DNA from: VAXT01 sp038040395
Lineage (GTDB): Bacteria > Actinomycetota > Thermoleophilia > Gaiellales > Gaiellaceae
Length of the DNA: 64,000 nucleotides
NCBI GenBank assembly: GCA_038040395.1
Contig: JBBPIJ010000002.1
Location: 253,040-317,039, forward strand
Direction: 5' to 3'
The notes under the pieces were generated by a model that saw only the letters and a list, made by a program, of their open reading frames with translations, was not told the DNA's origin and did not search any database. Shown here piece after piece: positions 36,235 to 45,096 of this stretch. Position 1 is the stretch's first letter; every line of letters begins with the position of its first letter. The translations under genes and the position numbers were made by a program.

Positions 36235-36604
36235 CTCGACCTCCTGCCGCAGGCAGCTAACAAGAAAGTGAGATCGACCCTAGCGCGTACTTGTGCCTTG
36301 AGTCAAGAGGCTTCATGTCAGGAATTCACGGCTCTAAGCCAACAAGCGTCAGCACGGGCGGCTTTCGATGGCTCGGCTCACGCAAACACCGCTGGCGGAC
36401 GCGCAGTCGGCGACCCTGACGGTGCCGCGCTCAGAGTCGTACGCCCGGCGGCGAAACCGGGCGAAGACCCGCCGGGGGCAGCGCTGCCTGGAGCGCGCGA
36501 GGCCTAGCTCGCGACTCGCGGGACATACGAAGCCGCCCTTGATTCCGCCGTTGAAGAGGAGGATGCTTACTGTCGACAACAGAGCCTCAGGGAAGGAGTC
36601 CGGC
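36235..36604. other. Divergent intergenic region, 370 bases
   Basis: Lies between the minus-strand coiled-coil gene and the plus-strand EEP gene, so it must hold both promoters. The plus-strand frame stays open upstream of the chosen EEP start but encodes Arg-rich low-complexity sequence. GGAAGGAG at about 36590-36597 is the ribosome site for the EEP gene. Confidence 0.45.
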
Positions 36605-37582
36605 ATGCCGCCCGAGCCGGAGATCACGAACCCGCCCGCCGCCGTTCGCGCAGAGGTGACAAAGCTCGCCAAGGCAATCGACAAGGTCGTGCCGCCCAAG
36701 AAGGCCGATCGCAACCTCCTGATCGGAACCTGGAACCTGCGCGCCTTTGGCGGGCTGACCAAGCGCTGGGAGTCCCGGCCGGAGGACTCGCCGAAGCGAA
36801 ACCTGCGCGACGTGCTTCTGATCGCCGAGGTCGTCTCCCGCTTCGACGTCGTCGCGCTGCAGGAAACGCGCGGCGATCTGCGCGCCCTGCGCAACCTGCT
36901 GAGGGCACTCGGCAGCGACTGGGCCTTCCTGCTCACCGACGTCACCAAGGGGCCGGCCGGCAACAACGAGCGCCTCGCCTTCCTCTACGACACGCGCCGG
37001 GTCAAGCCCTCGGGGCTTGCCTGCGAGCTCGTCGTCTGGATCGCCGAGGCGCCCCAGATCAGCGAGGCGGCACTGGATCGCCAGTTCGCGCGCACGCCCT
37101 ATGCCTGCAGCTTCGCCACCCTGGGCGCGAAGCCGACGACCTTCATCCTCGTCACCCTCCATGTCGACTGGGCAAACAAGGCAGCCGAGCGCATCCCCGA
37201 GCTGAAGGCGATCGCACAGTGGCTGGCCGAGTGGGCAGAGGACGAGGAGGAGTGGAAGCACAACCTGATCGCCCTCGGCGACTTCAACATCGAGGGCGAC
37301 GATCTCTTCAAGGCCTTCACCTCGACCGGCCTCTCGCCCCCGGCCGGCCTTGCCAACGTCCCACGGACGATCTTCGACGACCCGGGAGCAGACCACCACT
37401 ACGACCAGATCGCCTGGTTCGACAATCTGACGAAGAAGGTCCCCGTACTGACGCTCGCCTGCACAGGCGCGAACAACTTCAACTTCGTGCCCGCGCTTCG
37501 CGGCAGCCAGACGCTGAACACGCTCTCCTGGCACATCTCCGACCACTATCCACTCTTCGTCGAGTTCGGGCTCCCGCAGTGA
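36605..37582 (+). CDS. Endonuclease/exonuclease/phosphatase (EEP) family protein, 325 aa
   Basis: ATG at 36605 follows GGAAGGAG. EEP-fold motifs are in order: GTWNLRAFGG (strand 1, metal-side Asn), VVALQETRGD (metal-ligand Glu), VTLHVDWANK (His), GDFNIEGDD (catalytic Asp/Asn) and the terminal ISDHYPLFVEF (Asp-His). All key residues are present, so it should be an active phosphodiesterase on nucleic acid, phosphoinositide-like or other phosphate ester substrates. No signal peptide. Its stop overlaps the patatin start as GTGA, so nuclease/phosphatase and lipase are co-produced. Confidence 0.85.
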   Translation: MPPEPEITNPPAAVRAEVTKLAKAIDKVVPPKKADRNLLIGTWNLRAFGGLTKRWESRPEDSPKRNLRDVLLIAEVVSRFDVVALQETRGDLRALRNLLRALGSDWAFLLTDVTKGPAGNNERLAFLYDTRRVKPSGLACELVVWIAEAPQISEAALDRQFARTPYACSFATLGAKPTTFILVTLHVDWANKAAERIPELKAIAQWLAEWAEDEEEWKHNLIALGDFNIEGDDLFKAFTSTGLSPPAGLANVPRTIFDDPGADHHYDQIAWFDNLTKKVPVLTLACTGANNFNFVPALRGSQTLNTLSWHISDHYPLFVEFGLPQ

Positions 37583-38847
37583 GCGAGCCGGCGGGCGAGA
37601 CGCAGGTCCTGGCCGAGAAGCTCGAGCGCGCCCGCTCCGATCCGCTCTCCTCCCCCGCCCTCGGCACCGCCTCCTCGGATCTGATCGAGCCCTGCGCAGT
37701 GCGCGAGCCGGAGCCGGCGGTTCCTCCGCCCCGCGCCGAGCTCGGGCTTGCACTCGCCTTCTCGGGCGGCGGCTTCCGCGCCAGCCTCGCCGCGCTCGGC
37801 GTCCTGCGCTTCGTCGCCGACGCCGGACTCCTCGAGCGCGTCCGCTACGTCTCCTCGGTCTCCGGCGGCTCGGTTGCCCATGGGCTCTTTGCCCGCCACT
37901 ACCTCGAGCTCGAGCAGGAGCAATTCAGCGCGGAGGCGCTCGACCGAATCGTGATCGAGCCCTTCATCGAGCGCATCTCCGGCCATTCGCTGATCTGGAA
38001 GCTCGTCCGGAACGCCTGGCGCATGATCGGGCCGCGCACGCGCACGCACCTTCTTGCCCAGAGCTTCGACGAGTGGTTCTACGGCGGCCGGCAGCTCGAA
38101 GAGCTCTCGCCGCGCTGCCGCTTCGTCTTCAACGCCGCCAACCTGACGACCGGCGTGCGCTTCGGCTTCGAGCGCGACGTCTTCGGCGACTACGTCCTTG
38201 GCCGGCGGGTGACGGCCGGGAGCGGCCTGCGCCTGGCCGATGCGGTGGCGGCCTCGGCCGCCTTCCCGGGGGCCTTTGCCCCGCTAGTCCTTCGCGACTT
38301 CGAGTTCCCTTGCGCGGAAGGGCGGGTGGCGAAGCTGCTCGACGGGGGTGCCTACGACAACATGGGCCTCGAAGCCGTCGACGATCTGCCCGAGACCTTC
38401 CTCGTCGCGCTCAATGCCGGCGGGCTCTTCCACACGGGCCGCATCGGGAAGGTTCCTTTCATCCGCAACCTGACGCGGGTGAACTCGCTTCTCTACCGCC
38501 AGTCGACGGCGCTGCGGCGGCGGGAGATGGTCAGCCGCTTCCAAGCGTTTGAAAAGGCGCGCGCAGCCGGGCAGCCCCCACCCGAGTGGGGCCGGCAGGG
38601 CGTCCTCTTCGGCCTTGCGACGACCTTCGACGAGCCGAGCCCGAAGTGGATCGAGGGGCGGCCTGAGCACGAGGAGGTCAGGCTCAAGCTCGCCCTTGTC
38701 AAGACGACCTTCGCCCGCTTTCGCCGAGAGCTCTGCCGGCAGCTCGTCTACCGGGGCTGGTGGCTCGCCGGCTGCAGCGTCGCCACCTTCCACCCCGACC
38801 TCGTCGCCGAGCTTCCGCATTGGCGCCCGCTCGTAGGAGAAACATGA
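37579..38847 (+). CDS. Patatin-like phospholipase, 422 aa
   Basis: GTG start at 37579 overlaps the EEP stop. Patatin motifs are complete: oxyanion loop SGGGFRASLAALGVL (62-76), nucleophile S95 in SSVSGGS, and the catalytic dyad Asp D255 in LLDGGAYDNMG. The family hydrolyses membrane phospholipids. Bacterial patatins are recurrent effectors of antiviral systems such as CBASS, although here no CD-NTase or other sensor gene is adjacent. There is no signal peptide, so it acts from the cytosol. The stop overlaps the following membrane-protein start by four bases (ATGA). Confidence 0.9.
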   Translation: MSEPAGETQVLAEKLERARSDPLSSPALGTASSDLIEPCAVREPEPAVPPPRAELGLALAFSGGGFRASLAALGVLRFVADAGLLERVRYVSSVSGGSVAHGLFARHYLELEQEQFSAEALDRIVIEPFIERISGHSLIWKLVRNAWRMIGPRTRTHLLAQSFDEWFYGGRQLEELSPRCRFVFNAANLTTGVRFGFERDVFGDYVLGRRVTAGSGLRLADAVAASAAFPGAFAPLVLRDFEFPCAEGRVAKLLDGGAYDNMGLEAVDDLPETFLVALNAGGLFHTGRIGKVPFIRNLTRVNSLLYRQSTALRRREMVSRFQAFEKARAAGQPPPEWGRQGVLFGLATTFDEPSPKWIEGRPEHEEVRLKLALVKTTFARFRRELCRQLVYRGWWLAGCSVATFHPDLVAELPHWRPLVGET

Positions 38848-40034
38848 CCACACCGGCAAAGACCGCGCCGGGAAAGCCCGACCCAGGAAAGCCCGACCCG
38901 GCCACGAGCAAGCCGCTGGTAACAGCCCACCGCTGGGCCGTCGGCGCGAGCGTGGTGTTTGTTCTGGCCGTGGCATACATCGTCTACGGCGTCGTCCAGG
39001 ACCACCGGGCCGGGAAGCTGCTCGAGCCCGACACGCCGCCCGCCGAGTACCTCTACCTCGACAATGCCCGCGTCCGTTCCTACCTCGGCCAGCTCGTCAA
39101 CGGGCTCCCCGCCTCCGAGAAGCGGACACTCTCGGAGAGCGAAGACCTGGCCGCGGAGGTAAAGGCCAGCGGGGTGGGGCTCAGCAGCGCGAACAAGACA
39201 TCTACAAGCACCGTGATCGACGTCTCGCCGACGGTCGCCGATCGCTTCTACCTCTTGCTCCGTCTCCTTCGCAAGGGGAAGTCGAACTTCAAGAGCGAGG
39301 ACTCGCGAAAGTGGCTGTTCTTTGAGAACGGCGATTCCCGGAAGTGGCTGTTCGACCTCAACCTCGGCCCAAAGAAAAAGCATCGAGGCGTCTACGAGGT
39401 GGCCGAACGTGTCTACCAGGCGGCCTGCAAGGTGCATGAAGGCGACTTCGTCCGGATCAACGATGCACACCTCTCCCTCTCGCCATATGCCGCCGTCCTT
39501 CCGACGGTGACCTATGCGACGCTCAACCTGAATGGGGAGGCGGCGCCACCGACCCCGCGCGTCCTTTCGCCGCGGACGAGAGTCGGACGAAGACGGGTCA
39601 GCCGCTACCGGCGTCTGCTCGGCAAAGATCCACGGCTGCCCTTCATCGTTCGGACGACCCCGCTCAGGCCGCGCCGCGGCCAGCCTGCGGGGGTCACGTT
39701 CTTCCTGCCCACCCGCTACAAGAGCCTGCGCAACGAGCCGAGCTTGATCTCGGGCACGCTGACGATCGTGGGCAAGATCGTCTATCTGAACCTGGGGCGA
39801 AGCAAGCCCCGGGGAAGCCGAATGGCGTGCCAAGAAAAGGTTCCGAGCTCACTCCCGAGGAGCTACGTCGACCGAATGACGGTCGCGACCTTTGTTCCGG
39901 CGCTCGAAGAAGCGCCCAACTTCGTGTTCGACAACCTCGGCTTCCGCATCGGCACGATCGCACAACAGGTGACCGCGAACATGACCGTGGCAGCACCGGT
40001 CATGGTTGTGATCCCGATCGCGATGTACCAGTGA
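38844..40034 (+). CDS. DUF6414-like single-pass membrane protein, 396 aa
   Basis: ATG 38844 overlaps the patatin stop. After a Pro/Lys-rich lead with three TAPGKPDP-type repeats, a membrane helix lies at about residues 32-52 (VGASVVFVLAVAYIVYGVV). Then comes YLYLDNARVRSYLGQLVNG, which strongly recalls the opening of DUF6414 proteins (a YLD...S.L.QL motif), and a long cytosolic-type region with mixed strands. DUF6414 members are often encoded with defence genes. Third gene of the EEP-patatin operon by overlap; it could be the membrane sensor or regulator of the two enzymes. The family call is from motif memory. Confidence 0.65.
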   Translation: MTTPAKTAPGKPDPGKPDPATSKPLVTAHRWAVGASVVFVLAVAYIVYGVVQDHRAGKLLEPDTPPAEYLYLDNARVRSYLGQLVNGLPASEKRTLSESEDLAAEVKASGVGLSSANKTSTSTVIDVSPTVADRFYLLLRLLRKGKSNFKSEDSRKWLFFENGDSRKWLFDLNLGPKKKHRGVYEVAERVYQAACKVHEGDFVRINDAHLSLSPYAAVLPTVTYATLNLNGEAAPPTPRVLSPRTRVGRRRVSRYRRLLGKDPRLPFIVRTTPLRPRRGQPAGVTFFLPTRYKSLRNEPSLISGTLTIVGKIVYLNLGRSKPRGSRMACQEKVPSSLPRSYVDRMTVATFVPALEEAPNFVFDNLGFRIGTIAQQVTANMTVAAPVMVVIPIAMYQ

Positions 40035-40155
40035 GCAAAGACGCAGGCAGCTGATGGGAGTGTTCGGTCGAGCGCTTGGCGTGAAAGATCTTTCGCAACT
40101 TGCGGGCGAGCTTCGGTCGCCCCCTCGTTCCCGACCCACGCTCCGGAACGGTTGA

Positions 40156-41151
40156 ATGGAGAAGGAGGCTCTCTACTTCCCCTACATTCGGGTTCCGCAA
40201 GACGCGTGGTTCCAGCGCGTGCTGCTCTATTGGGACACGGTCGGCACGATCGTTCCGTTCGATGCGCCTCTGTTGCTCGGCGAGCACACCACCGAGCTGG
40301 TCCACGCAGGGCTCGTCCGCCCCGTTCATCCAGGCGAGTACATCAATGACATCGGCGGCTTCCAGGATCGCTTCTTTGCGCTCATCGACGGCGAGGAAGC
40401 AATCCAGAGGCGCCGCGGCTCGGTGCTCGACCAAGAGGACGTGAAGCAGATTCATGTCGACAAGATGGGCGACATGATTTGCGAAGGCCTGGCATCGCGC
40501 GGACTTGGGCGACCAGCTGAGAATGGCGAGCGGGAATACTGGTGGGACCTGGAGTCGCGTACGGCCGACGTCTTCATGGCCTACCTCGCGGCCGAGCTCG
40601 GAGCGCTCGAAGAGCTGAACATGGACCCGGTGACCGACGAAGCCAATCTCTTTGTCCCGGAACCTGATACCCCGATCAGCCGCGCCGAGCAACTTCGCCT
40701 CGGCGTGCTCGAAGCCGTGTTGCCCGCGCCCCAGGAGGTCGTCCCGATCTCCGAGCTCGCCGCCTTCAAAGAAAAACACGGCGGCCGGCTCGCCGCCTTC
40801 CGGACAAGGATCGAGGAAGAGCTCCTGCAGATTGCCCTCATCGAGGACGAGGAGACCCGCCTGCGTCAGAAGAGCCTCACCGAAGCGCGGCTTCGCAGCG
40901 AGGTCGAGGAAATCAGTGCCGAGATGACCGAGCGACGATGGCCGAAGGTCATCTTCGGAACCGTCTGTGGCCTGGTCGGAGTCGGCACGGCTGCCGGCGC
41001 GGCAGTCGTGACCGGCGGGGCCGGCATCGCGCTGGCCGCGCCGGGTCTGATCGGCGCGGCTTATGCCGCCGTCGAAGGCTTTCCGGCCCGCAAGGTGCCC
41101 TCCTCGCCATTGGCATACGCAGCCCTCGCCCGCACGAACCTCACGGGTTAG
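40156..41151 (+). CDS. DUF6236-like protein, 331 aa
   Basis: Opens with LYFPYIRVPQDAWFQRVLLYW, the characteristic start of DUF6236 proteins (tyrosine-rich ...FPxI.. then W..LLY). Mostly helical, charged central region, and a Gly/Ala hydrophobic stretch near the C-terminus (VCGLVGVGTAAGAAVVTGGAG) that could be one or two membrane hairpins. It lies 121 bases after the DUF6414-like gene on the same strand, so may be in the same transcription unit. Molecular function unknown. Confidence 0.7.
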   Translation: MEKEALYFPYIRVPQDAWFQRVLLYWDTVGTIVPFDAPLLLGEHTTELVHAGLVRPVHPGEYINDIGGFQDRFFALIDGEEAIQRRRGSVLDQEDVKQIHVDKMGDMICEGLASRGLGRPAENGEREYWWDLESRTADVFMAYLAAELGALEELNMDPVTDEANLFVPEPDTPISRAEQLRLGVLEAVLPAPQEVVPISELAAFKEKHGGRLAAFRTRIEEELLQIALIEDEETRLRQKSLTEARLRSEVEEISAEMTERRWPKVIFGTVCGLVGVGTAAGAAVVTGGAGIALAAPGLIGAAYAAVEGFPARKVPSSPLAYAALARTNLTG

Positions 41152-41653
41152 CCGGGGGAACTCGGCATCGCGCCTGGACGTGCATGTTGCGCGGTGCGTC
41201 CACCACGCGCCGCCCGATCTCGCGCCGCCGTGGCCAGGCCACCGTAATCCCGGCACCCCGCGGGCGACGCGAGCGCAGGACACGAAGGTGCTCCCGTTTT
41301 TTGAGCACGAGCAGCCTTACCACCCCCTCCCGCCTTCTCCCCCGGTCCGCGAAATCGGACCGGCTTTTTCGTGAGTTTCGAGGCACTGTCATGAGCCGAT
41401 GCCACGCCGACGACAACACCGAGCCACAACACCCGCGCAGATCGAACAGATTCGTTCGTTGGCCGCCGAGGAAGTGAGCGAGTAGCGGTGCCTGTTGCTT
41501 GCCTTGAGTCTGGCTTAACGAAGAACCCGCGCAACCTGTAGGCATTCAAGGACGATCAGCACCGCCCAGATGATGGAGATTGTCCTGAGGAGATTTCGGT
41601 CGATGGCGCGACGCGTGTGTCCAAGGCTTACGTTCGAGCCCCATAGCATCGCT
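41152..41653. other. Intergenic region with terminator, about 500 bases
   Basis: Between the convergent ends of the DUF6236-like gene and the small membrane-protein gene. Holds the hairpin terminator at 41342-41369; nothing else supportable. Open frames are compositional. Confidence 0.4.
41342..41369 (+). terminator. Intrinsic terminator
   Basis: Perfect 8-base stem CCGGTCCG / CGGACCGG with loop CGAAAT, followed by CTTTTTC. Suits termination of the plus-strand EEP-patatin-DUF6414-DUF6236 transcript, although it lies 190 bases past the last stop. Confidence 0.8.
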
Positions 41654-42127
41654 TCAGGCGAAACCGGAGTACCGGGCGAATCGGGGGGAGGGGTTCGCCG
41701 CCTCCGGGCTAGTCTCGGAGATCGGATCGGGCGAGGTTGCTGGCGTAGAGAGTTGGCGCTGCTTCATCTGCGAGCTCTTGAAGGCCGTGAACGGCCCTCG
41801 CTCCCCTTCGGGAAACGCCTTCTCCTCCGCTTCGCGCAGGCGCTCCTGCCACCACGTTACGTCTCCTCCGCGAGCAAGGATCACTCCGGTCATGGTTCGA
41901 AAAGCGAGCCACGCCAAAATGAAGACAGCAATGAGTTGGACGAAAAGCAACACCGCGGCCCAGCCGCTCGAAGTAATCGCCGATGCCCCGAGCAGGATAG
42001 AGCCGACCGCAATCAATACAGCCTGGATGCTCAGCGAGATCGACCTGTAGCTCTGCAGGAGAGAGTCCTGCCAGGCGACCCCTGTGAGCAGAAATCGCAT
42101 GTCATCTGGGTTCCCAGGAGTAGCCAT
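41654..42127 (-). CDS. Two-helix membrane protein, 157 aa
   Basis: Start taken at ATG 42127 (MATPGNPDDMRFLL); MRFLLTGVAW at 42100 is an alternative. Two membrane helices at about residues 33-52 and 57-77 form a tight hairpin, followed by a charged helix (WWQERLREAEEKAFPEGE) and a Ser/Pro-rich tail. No family recognised. It stands alone on its strand between the DUF6236-like gene and the second ubiquitin-type cassette. Confidence 0.65.
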   Translation of the reverse strand: MATPGNPDDMRFLLTGVAWQDSLLQSYRSISLSIQAVLIAVGSILLGASAITSSGWAAVLLFVQLIAVFILAWLAFRTMTGVILARGGDVTWWQERLREAEEKAFPEGERGPFTAFKSSQMKQRQLSTPATSPDPISETSPEAANPSPRFARYSGFA

Positions 42128-42773
42128 TTCCTGTTTGGATGGTACCTCCGAAGTTCTGGGCCTGTGGGCGGATCTACCTCGGCAGCCGCGCGCACCCCGC
42201 TCGCGAAAGATCCACTTTCGGACGGTTCGGTCAAGGCCGGGCTGGGTTAGGAAGGCGCTGCGGACGGCGTTACGTTCGGCGCACCTGTGGTCGCCCACCT
42301 GGAGCGCACGTGATTCGGCCGGGTCCGGACAGAAGTGTCAAGAACCTGAACTGCTCTCTTTGAATCAACAGCTAGCGGTAACGATTCCTGGGGCTCAGCT
42401 GTGAACTGTGATTGCGCTCGCCATCGCGCTCGACCGAGCCGAGCACGTCCAGTAGGCCGTGCAGTTACTTGAGCGGTACATACGCCCGTGGGCGATCGTC
42501 GTTCGCACCCCCGGGCGCAGGCCCGCTCGCGAAAGATCCAGTTTTGGACCTTTCCTAGGGAAGAAGAGCAACAGCGGCAACGCTGCCCGCGGCGCCGCTA
42601 ACACTTGCCGCGAGATACTTCCCTCCGCCGCGCGACCTAACTAGCGCTGCTACCAACGTGGCGGCGAGGAGCGCGATGAGCGCTCGACCGAGATGTTTGT
42701 TGATGTCGAGATTTTCCATCGTTTTTCAACGGTAGCGGTCCCTCGGGATGGCACCGGTTTCCATTCCGGCGTC
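42128..42773. other. About 650 bases without a gene; direct repeat pair
   Basis: No supportable coding sequence. Two copies of CCCGCTCGCGAAAGATCCA lie at 42196-42214 and 42522-42540 in direct orientation, each followed by a TTT-N-GGAC motif, bracketing ~307 bases. This could be a small non-autonomous element or duplication scar. A minus-strand stretch within has weak protein texture but no start. Confidence 0.45.
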
Positions 42774-43343
42774 TTAGGTGGCGCGGTCGCGGGCGTCGAG
42801 GTCGAACGGTGTTACCTTCGCCTCTCGCCGGCGTCGCGGCATAAGCGCCTCGACGAAGTTTGCTGGCTCGGCATCGAAAACGCACAGGCGGGCCTGCACG
42901 AGTTCGCCGTTGGTGTAGCGAAAGCCAGCTGCGACCCATTTGTGGTTTAGGTCGCGTCCGACGATCACCGTCAGCGGCCGCGGCGCGCGGGCGCCTGCGT
43001 TTTCTGCTGTCTGCTGCGCCGTCTCCACATCCTGCTCGCTTGGAAGCGGCAGGCCGTGGGGATGTGAGTGCCAGTCGCCGATGAAGGTCGCGATCCGCCC
43101 CGAATCGGCGTAGACCCGCGCTAGCTGCTGCCGCTGCCAGCGACCATCGGGGTTGAACGCGTACTCGGCGTGGCTGGCGCGCGGGCCGGCGTCGATCAGA
43201 CTGGTGACCACAATGTCTTCCCCGCCCGCGGCGCCCTCGTAGCCGACGAGCATGCCCCCGGTCTCGGTCTCGCCCTGCGCCGCGGCCTGCCACGCGATGC
43301 GGGCGAGCAGGTGGCGCGGCAGCCAGATCGTCGTCCTCTCCAA
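42774..43343 (-). CDS. JAMM-family isopeptidase (Cap3-like), 189 aa
   Basis: Full canonical JAMM zinc-protease motif: E27 in ETGGMLVG, then H92-S-H94, seven residues, S102-E-Q-D105. Length fits the single-domain bacterial JAB deubiquitinase-like enzymes found with E2-E1 fusions, such as Cap3 of type II CBASS. Starts one base after the E2-E1 stop, so it is translationally coupled. Predicted to cleave the conjugate made by the E2-E1 protein, or to mature its modifier. C-terminal ~25 residues are Arg-rich and disordered in look. Confidence 0.88.
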   Translation of the reverse strand: MERTTIWLPRHLLARIAWQAAAQGETETGGMLVGYEGAAGGEDIVVTSLIDAGPRASHAEYAFNPDGRWQRQQLARVYADSGRIATFIGDWHSHPHGLPLPSEQDVETAQQTAENAGARAPRPLTVIVGRDLNHKWVAAGFRYTNGELVQARLCVFDAEPANFVEALMPRRRREAKVTPFDLDARDRAT

Positions 43344-43344
43344 C

Positions 43345-45090
43345 TCACTCTCCTTCTAGGGAACGGCAGTAGGGGCAGTCGGCGTGGCGCTCGAGCGGGA
43401 ACGTTGCCCAGTTCGGCGTTGCCAGCGGCCCCTCCTCCGTGCGCAGGGACAGGATCATGACGTCTCCGTCTGCGCTCGGGTAGCCCCCGCCGACGAGCGT
43501 CTGGGCAGCAACGCGCGTCGCCTGTGCAGCGACGGGCGCGAGATCGAACGACGTGCCGGTCGCGGTCGGTGCTGCACAGCCCGGCGGTTGCACCAGCTCG
43601 GCCGGGTCGCTCGGCGGCGTCGGGATCACGCCTTCCTCATGCCAGCGCTTGAGGCAGAACCAGCAGCCGGTCTGCCCCGGCAGCACTCGTGCCACGCCAC
43701 CGCCCCAGTAGCCGGGAGTGCCCCAGGCGTAGACCTGCGGCAGGCGTGCTTCGCTGGCCAGATAGGTGAACAGATGGTCGATGCCGTACTCGGCGGTCAC
43801 ACTGATCAAGAGATCGGCGTTGTGGAGCAACTCCGTGAGGATCTCGCGCTCGCTGCGCCCCTCGGTCGTCGGCATGCCAATCTGATGATTGTCGACGCGC
43901 AGGCGCGTAAGCGGATAGTTGGCGCGCAGGAATCCGGCCAAGGAATCTGTCTTGGCGTGGCCGACGGCGCTCAGTCCTAATGGCCAGCGGACGCTGTTGC
44001 CGACCTCGACCATGTCCCAGTCGAGGAGGCGCAGCTCACCCACCTGGGCCCGAGCCAAATCGAGCGCAAGCGGCGCGCCGAGTGCCCCGAGGCCGACCAA
44101 GGCCACCCGCTTCTCACCGAGCCCGGCCAAGGCTGGGATCCGCGCCGCCATATCGCCGCGGCTCAACCGTTGGCCTTTGACGAGGTAGGACTTCGTGCCG
44201 ACGCGGCCCCCGGGCGGCATCGGGCCGCGTACGCGGACGACGAAGAGCCACGCATCCTCGCGGTCACGCCCGTCCACCTCCTCGCCGTAGACGAGTCCCA
44301 GTACGGCAAGCTCGCGCCCGCCGAGGTTCTGGTACTGCGGCCCTGTCCACTCGGCGTCTACATCGCGGGCGTAGTCAACGAACGCCTCACCGCTCGCCTC
44401 GCCAGGAGCGTTGTCCGGGCGAAGGTCGACGCGCAACCAACGGCCGACGATCGTCTCTCCGCCCGTGATCGAGCGCAACTCGTCATCTGCTCGGGCGAGC
44501 CTTCGCTTCGGACCCCTCGGCGGCTTGGTCGCGACCTCAGCCAAGATGGCCCGCAAGGGCCCCGCCGCGCCGGCGCCGAGAAGTCTCACCAGGCGCAGCT
44601 CGCCGCGCGACTCGCCCGGGTCGATCGCGAGTGCCGCCTCGGGGACGAATACGACCGCGCCCGGTTCGTTGACGACAAACGCGCTGAGAGGCTCGGCCTG
44701 CGGGGTCTCGACCGCGGCCCGTTCTTCGGCCGTCCCCTCAACGGCGATGAACAGCTTCTCGAGCTGATCGGCGATATGCGAGGCCGCCGAGTCGCTCTGG
44801 GGATGCCACTGGCGTGTATCGCGATCGAGCAGACAGAGGTTCTTGCCGAACGGGTTTTGGTGATGCCCGAGCCTGAGCTCGGGCGCTAGAACCAGTGGCC
44901 GCAGAAAAGGGAAGGAGTCCGGGTAGAGGACGACAAGATCGACTTCCCCCTGTCGCGAAGCGAAGCAGGCACGAACGATGATCTGGCCCTGGTCGGGCCC
45001 GCTCGTTAGCTCGTGCGACTGCGCCAGTTGCTCGAACTGCCGCAGCTCTGTGTCGAGGCGCCCCTCGAAGGCCTCCCACCAGGGGCGCAT
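43345..45090 (-). CDS. E2-E1 fusion (ubiquitin-like conjugation enzyme, Cap2-like), 581 aa
   Basis: Residues ~1-120 have the E2/UBC layout with YPDSFPFLRP and catalytic C86 in PFGKNLCLLDRD. A linker domain follows to ~320. Residues ~325-580 are an E1 adenylation domain: VALVGLGALGAPLALDL (nucleotide loop 333-338), LLDWDMVEVGNSVRW and NHQIGMPT. Zinc-type cysteines pair as C476/C479 and C572/C575, and C505 in GCAAPTATGTS is the best candidate for the E1 catalytic Cys. All three activities seem intact. In CBASS, Cap2 of this build conjugates the CD-NTase C-terminus; no CD-NTase is encoded here. The upstream 50-residue peptide gene ends six bases before this ATG. Confidence 0.9.
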   Translation of the reverse strand: MRPWWEAFEGRLDTELRQFEQLAQSHELTSGPDQGQIIVRACFASRQGEVDLVVLYPDSFPFLRPLVLAPELRLGHHQNPFGKNLCLLDRDTRQWHPQSDSAASHIADQLEKLFIAVEGTAEERAAVETPQAEPLSAFVVNEPGAVVFVPEAALAIDPGESRGELRLVRLLGAGAAGPLRAILAEVATKPPRGPKRRLARADDELRSITGGETIVGRWLRVDLRPDNAPGEASGEAFVDYARDVDAEWTGPQYQNLGGRELAVLGLVYGEEVDGRDREDAWLFVVRVRGPMPPGGRVGTKSYLVKGQRLSRGDMAARIPALAGLGEKRVALVGLGALGAPLALDLARAQVGELRLLDWDMVEVGNSVRWPLGLSAVGHAKTDSLAGFLRANYPLTRLRVDNHQIGMPTTEGRSEREILTELLHNADLLISVTAEYGIDHLFTYLASEARLPQVYAWGTPGYWGGGVARVLPGQTGCWFCLKRWHEEGVIPTPPSDPAELVQPPGCAAPTATGTSFDLAPVAAQATRVAAQTLVGGGYPSADGDVMILSLRTEEGPLATPNWATFPLERHADCPYCRSLEGE

Positions 45091-45096
45091 GTTTGG

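Noticed and set aside
37219..37578. Extending the patatin upstream into the EEP gene
   Set aside because: The frame is open but Arg-rich and antisensical to the EEP motifs; GTG 37579 with a GTGA overlap is the natural start.
40083..40094. Palindrome GAAAGATCTTTC as an operator
   Set aside because: A single 12-base palindrome with no second copy and no regulator nearby; chance is likely.
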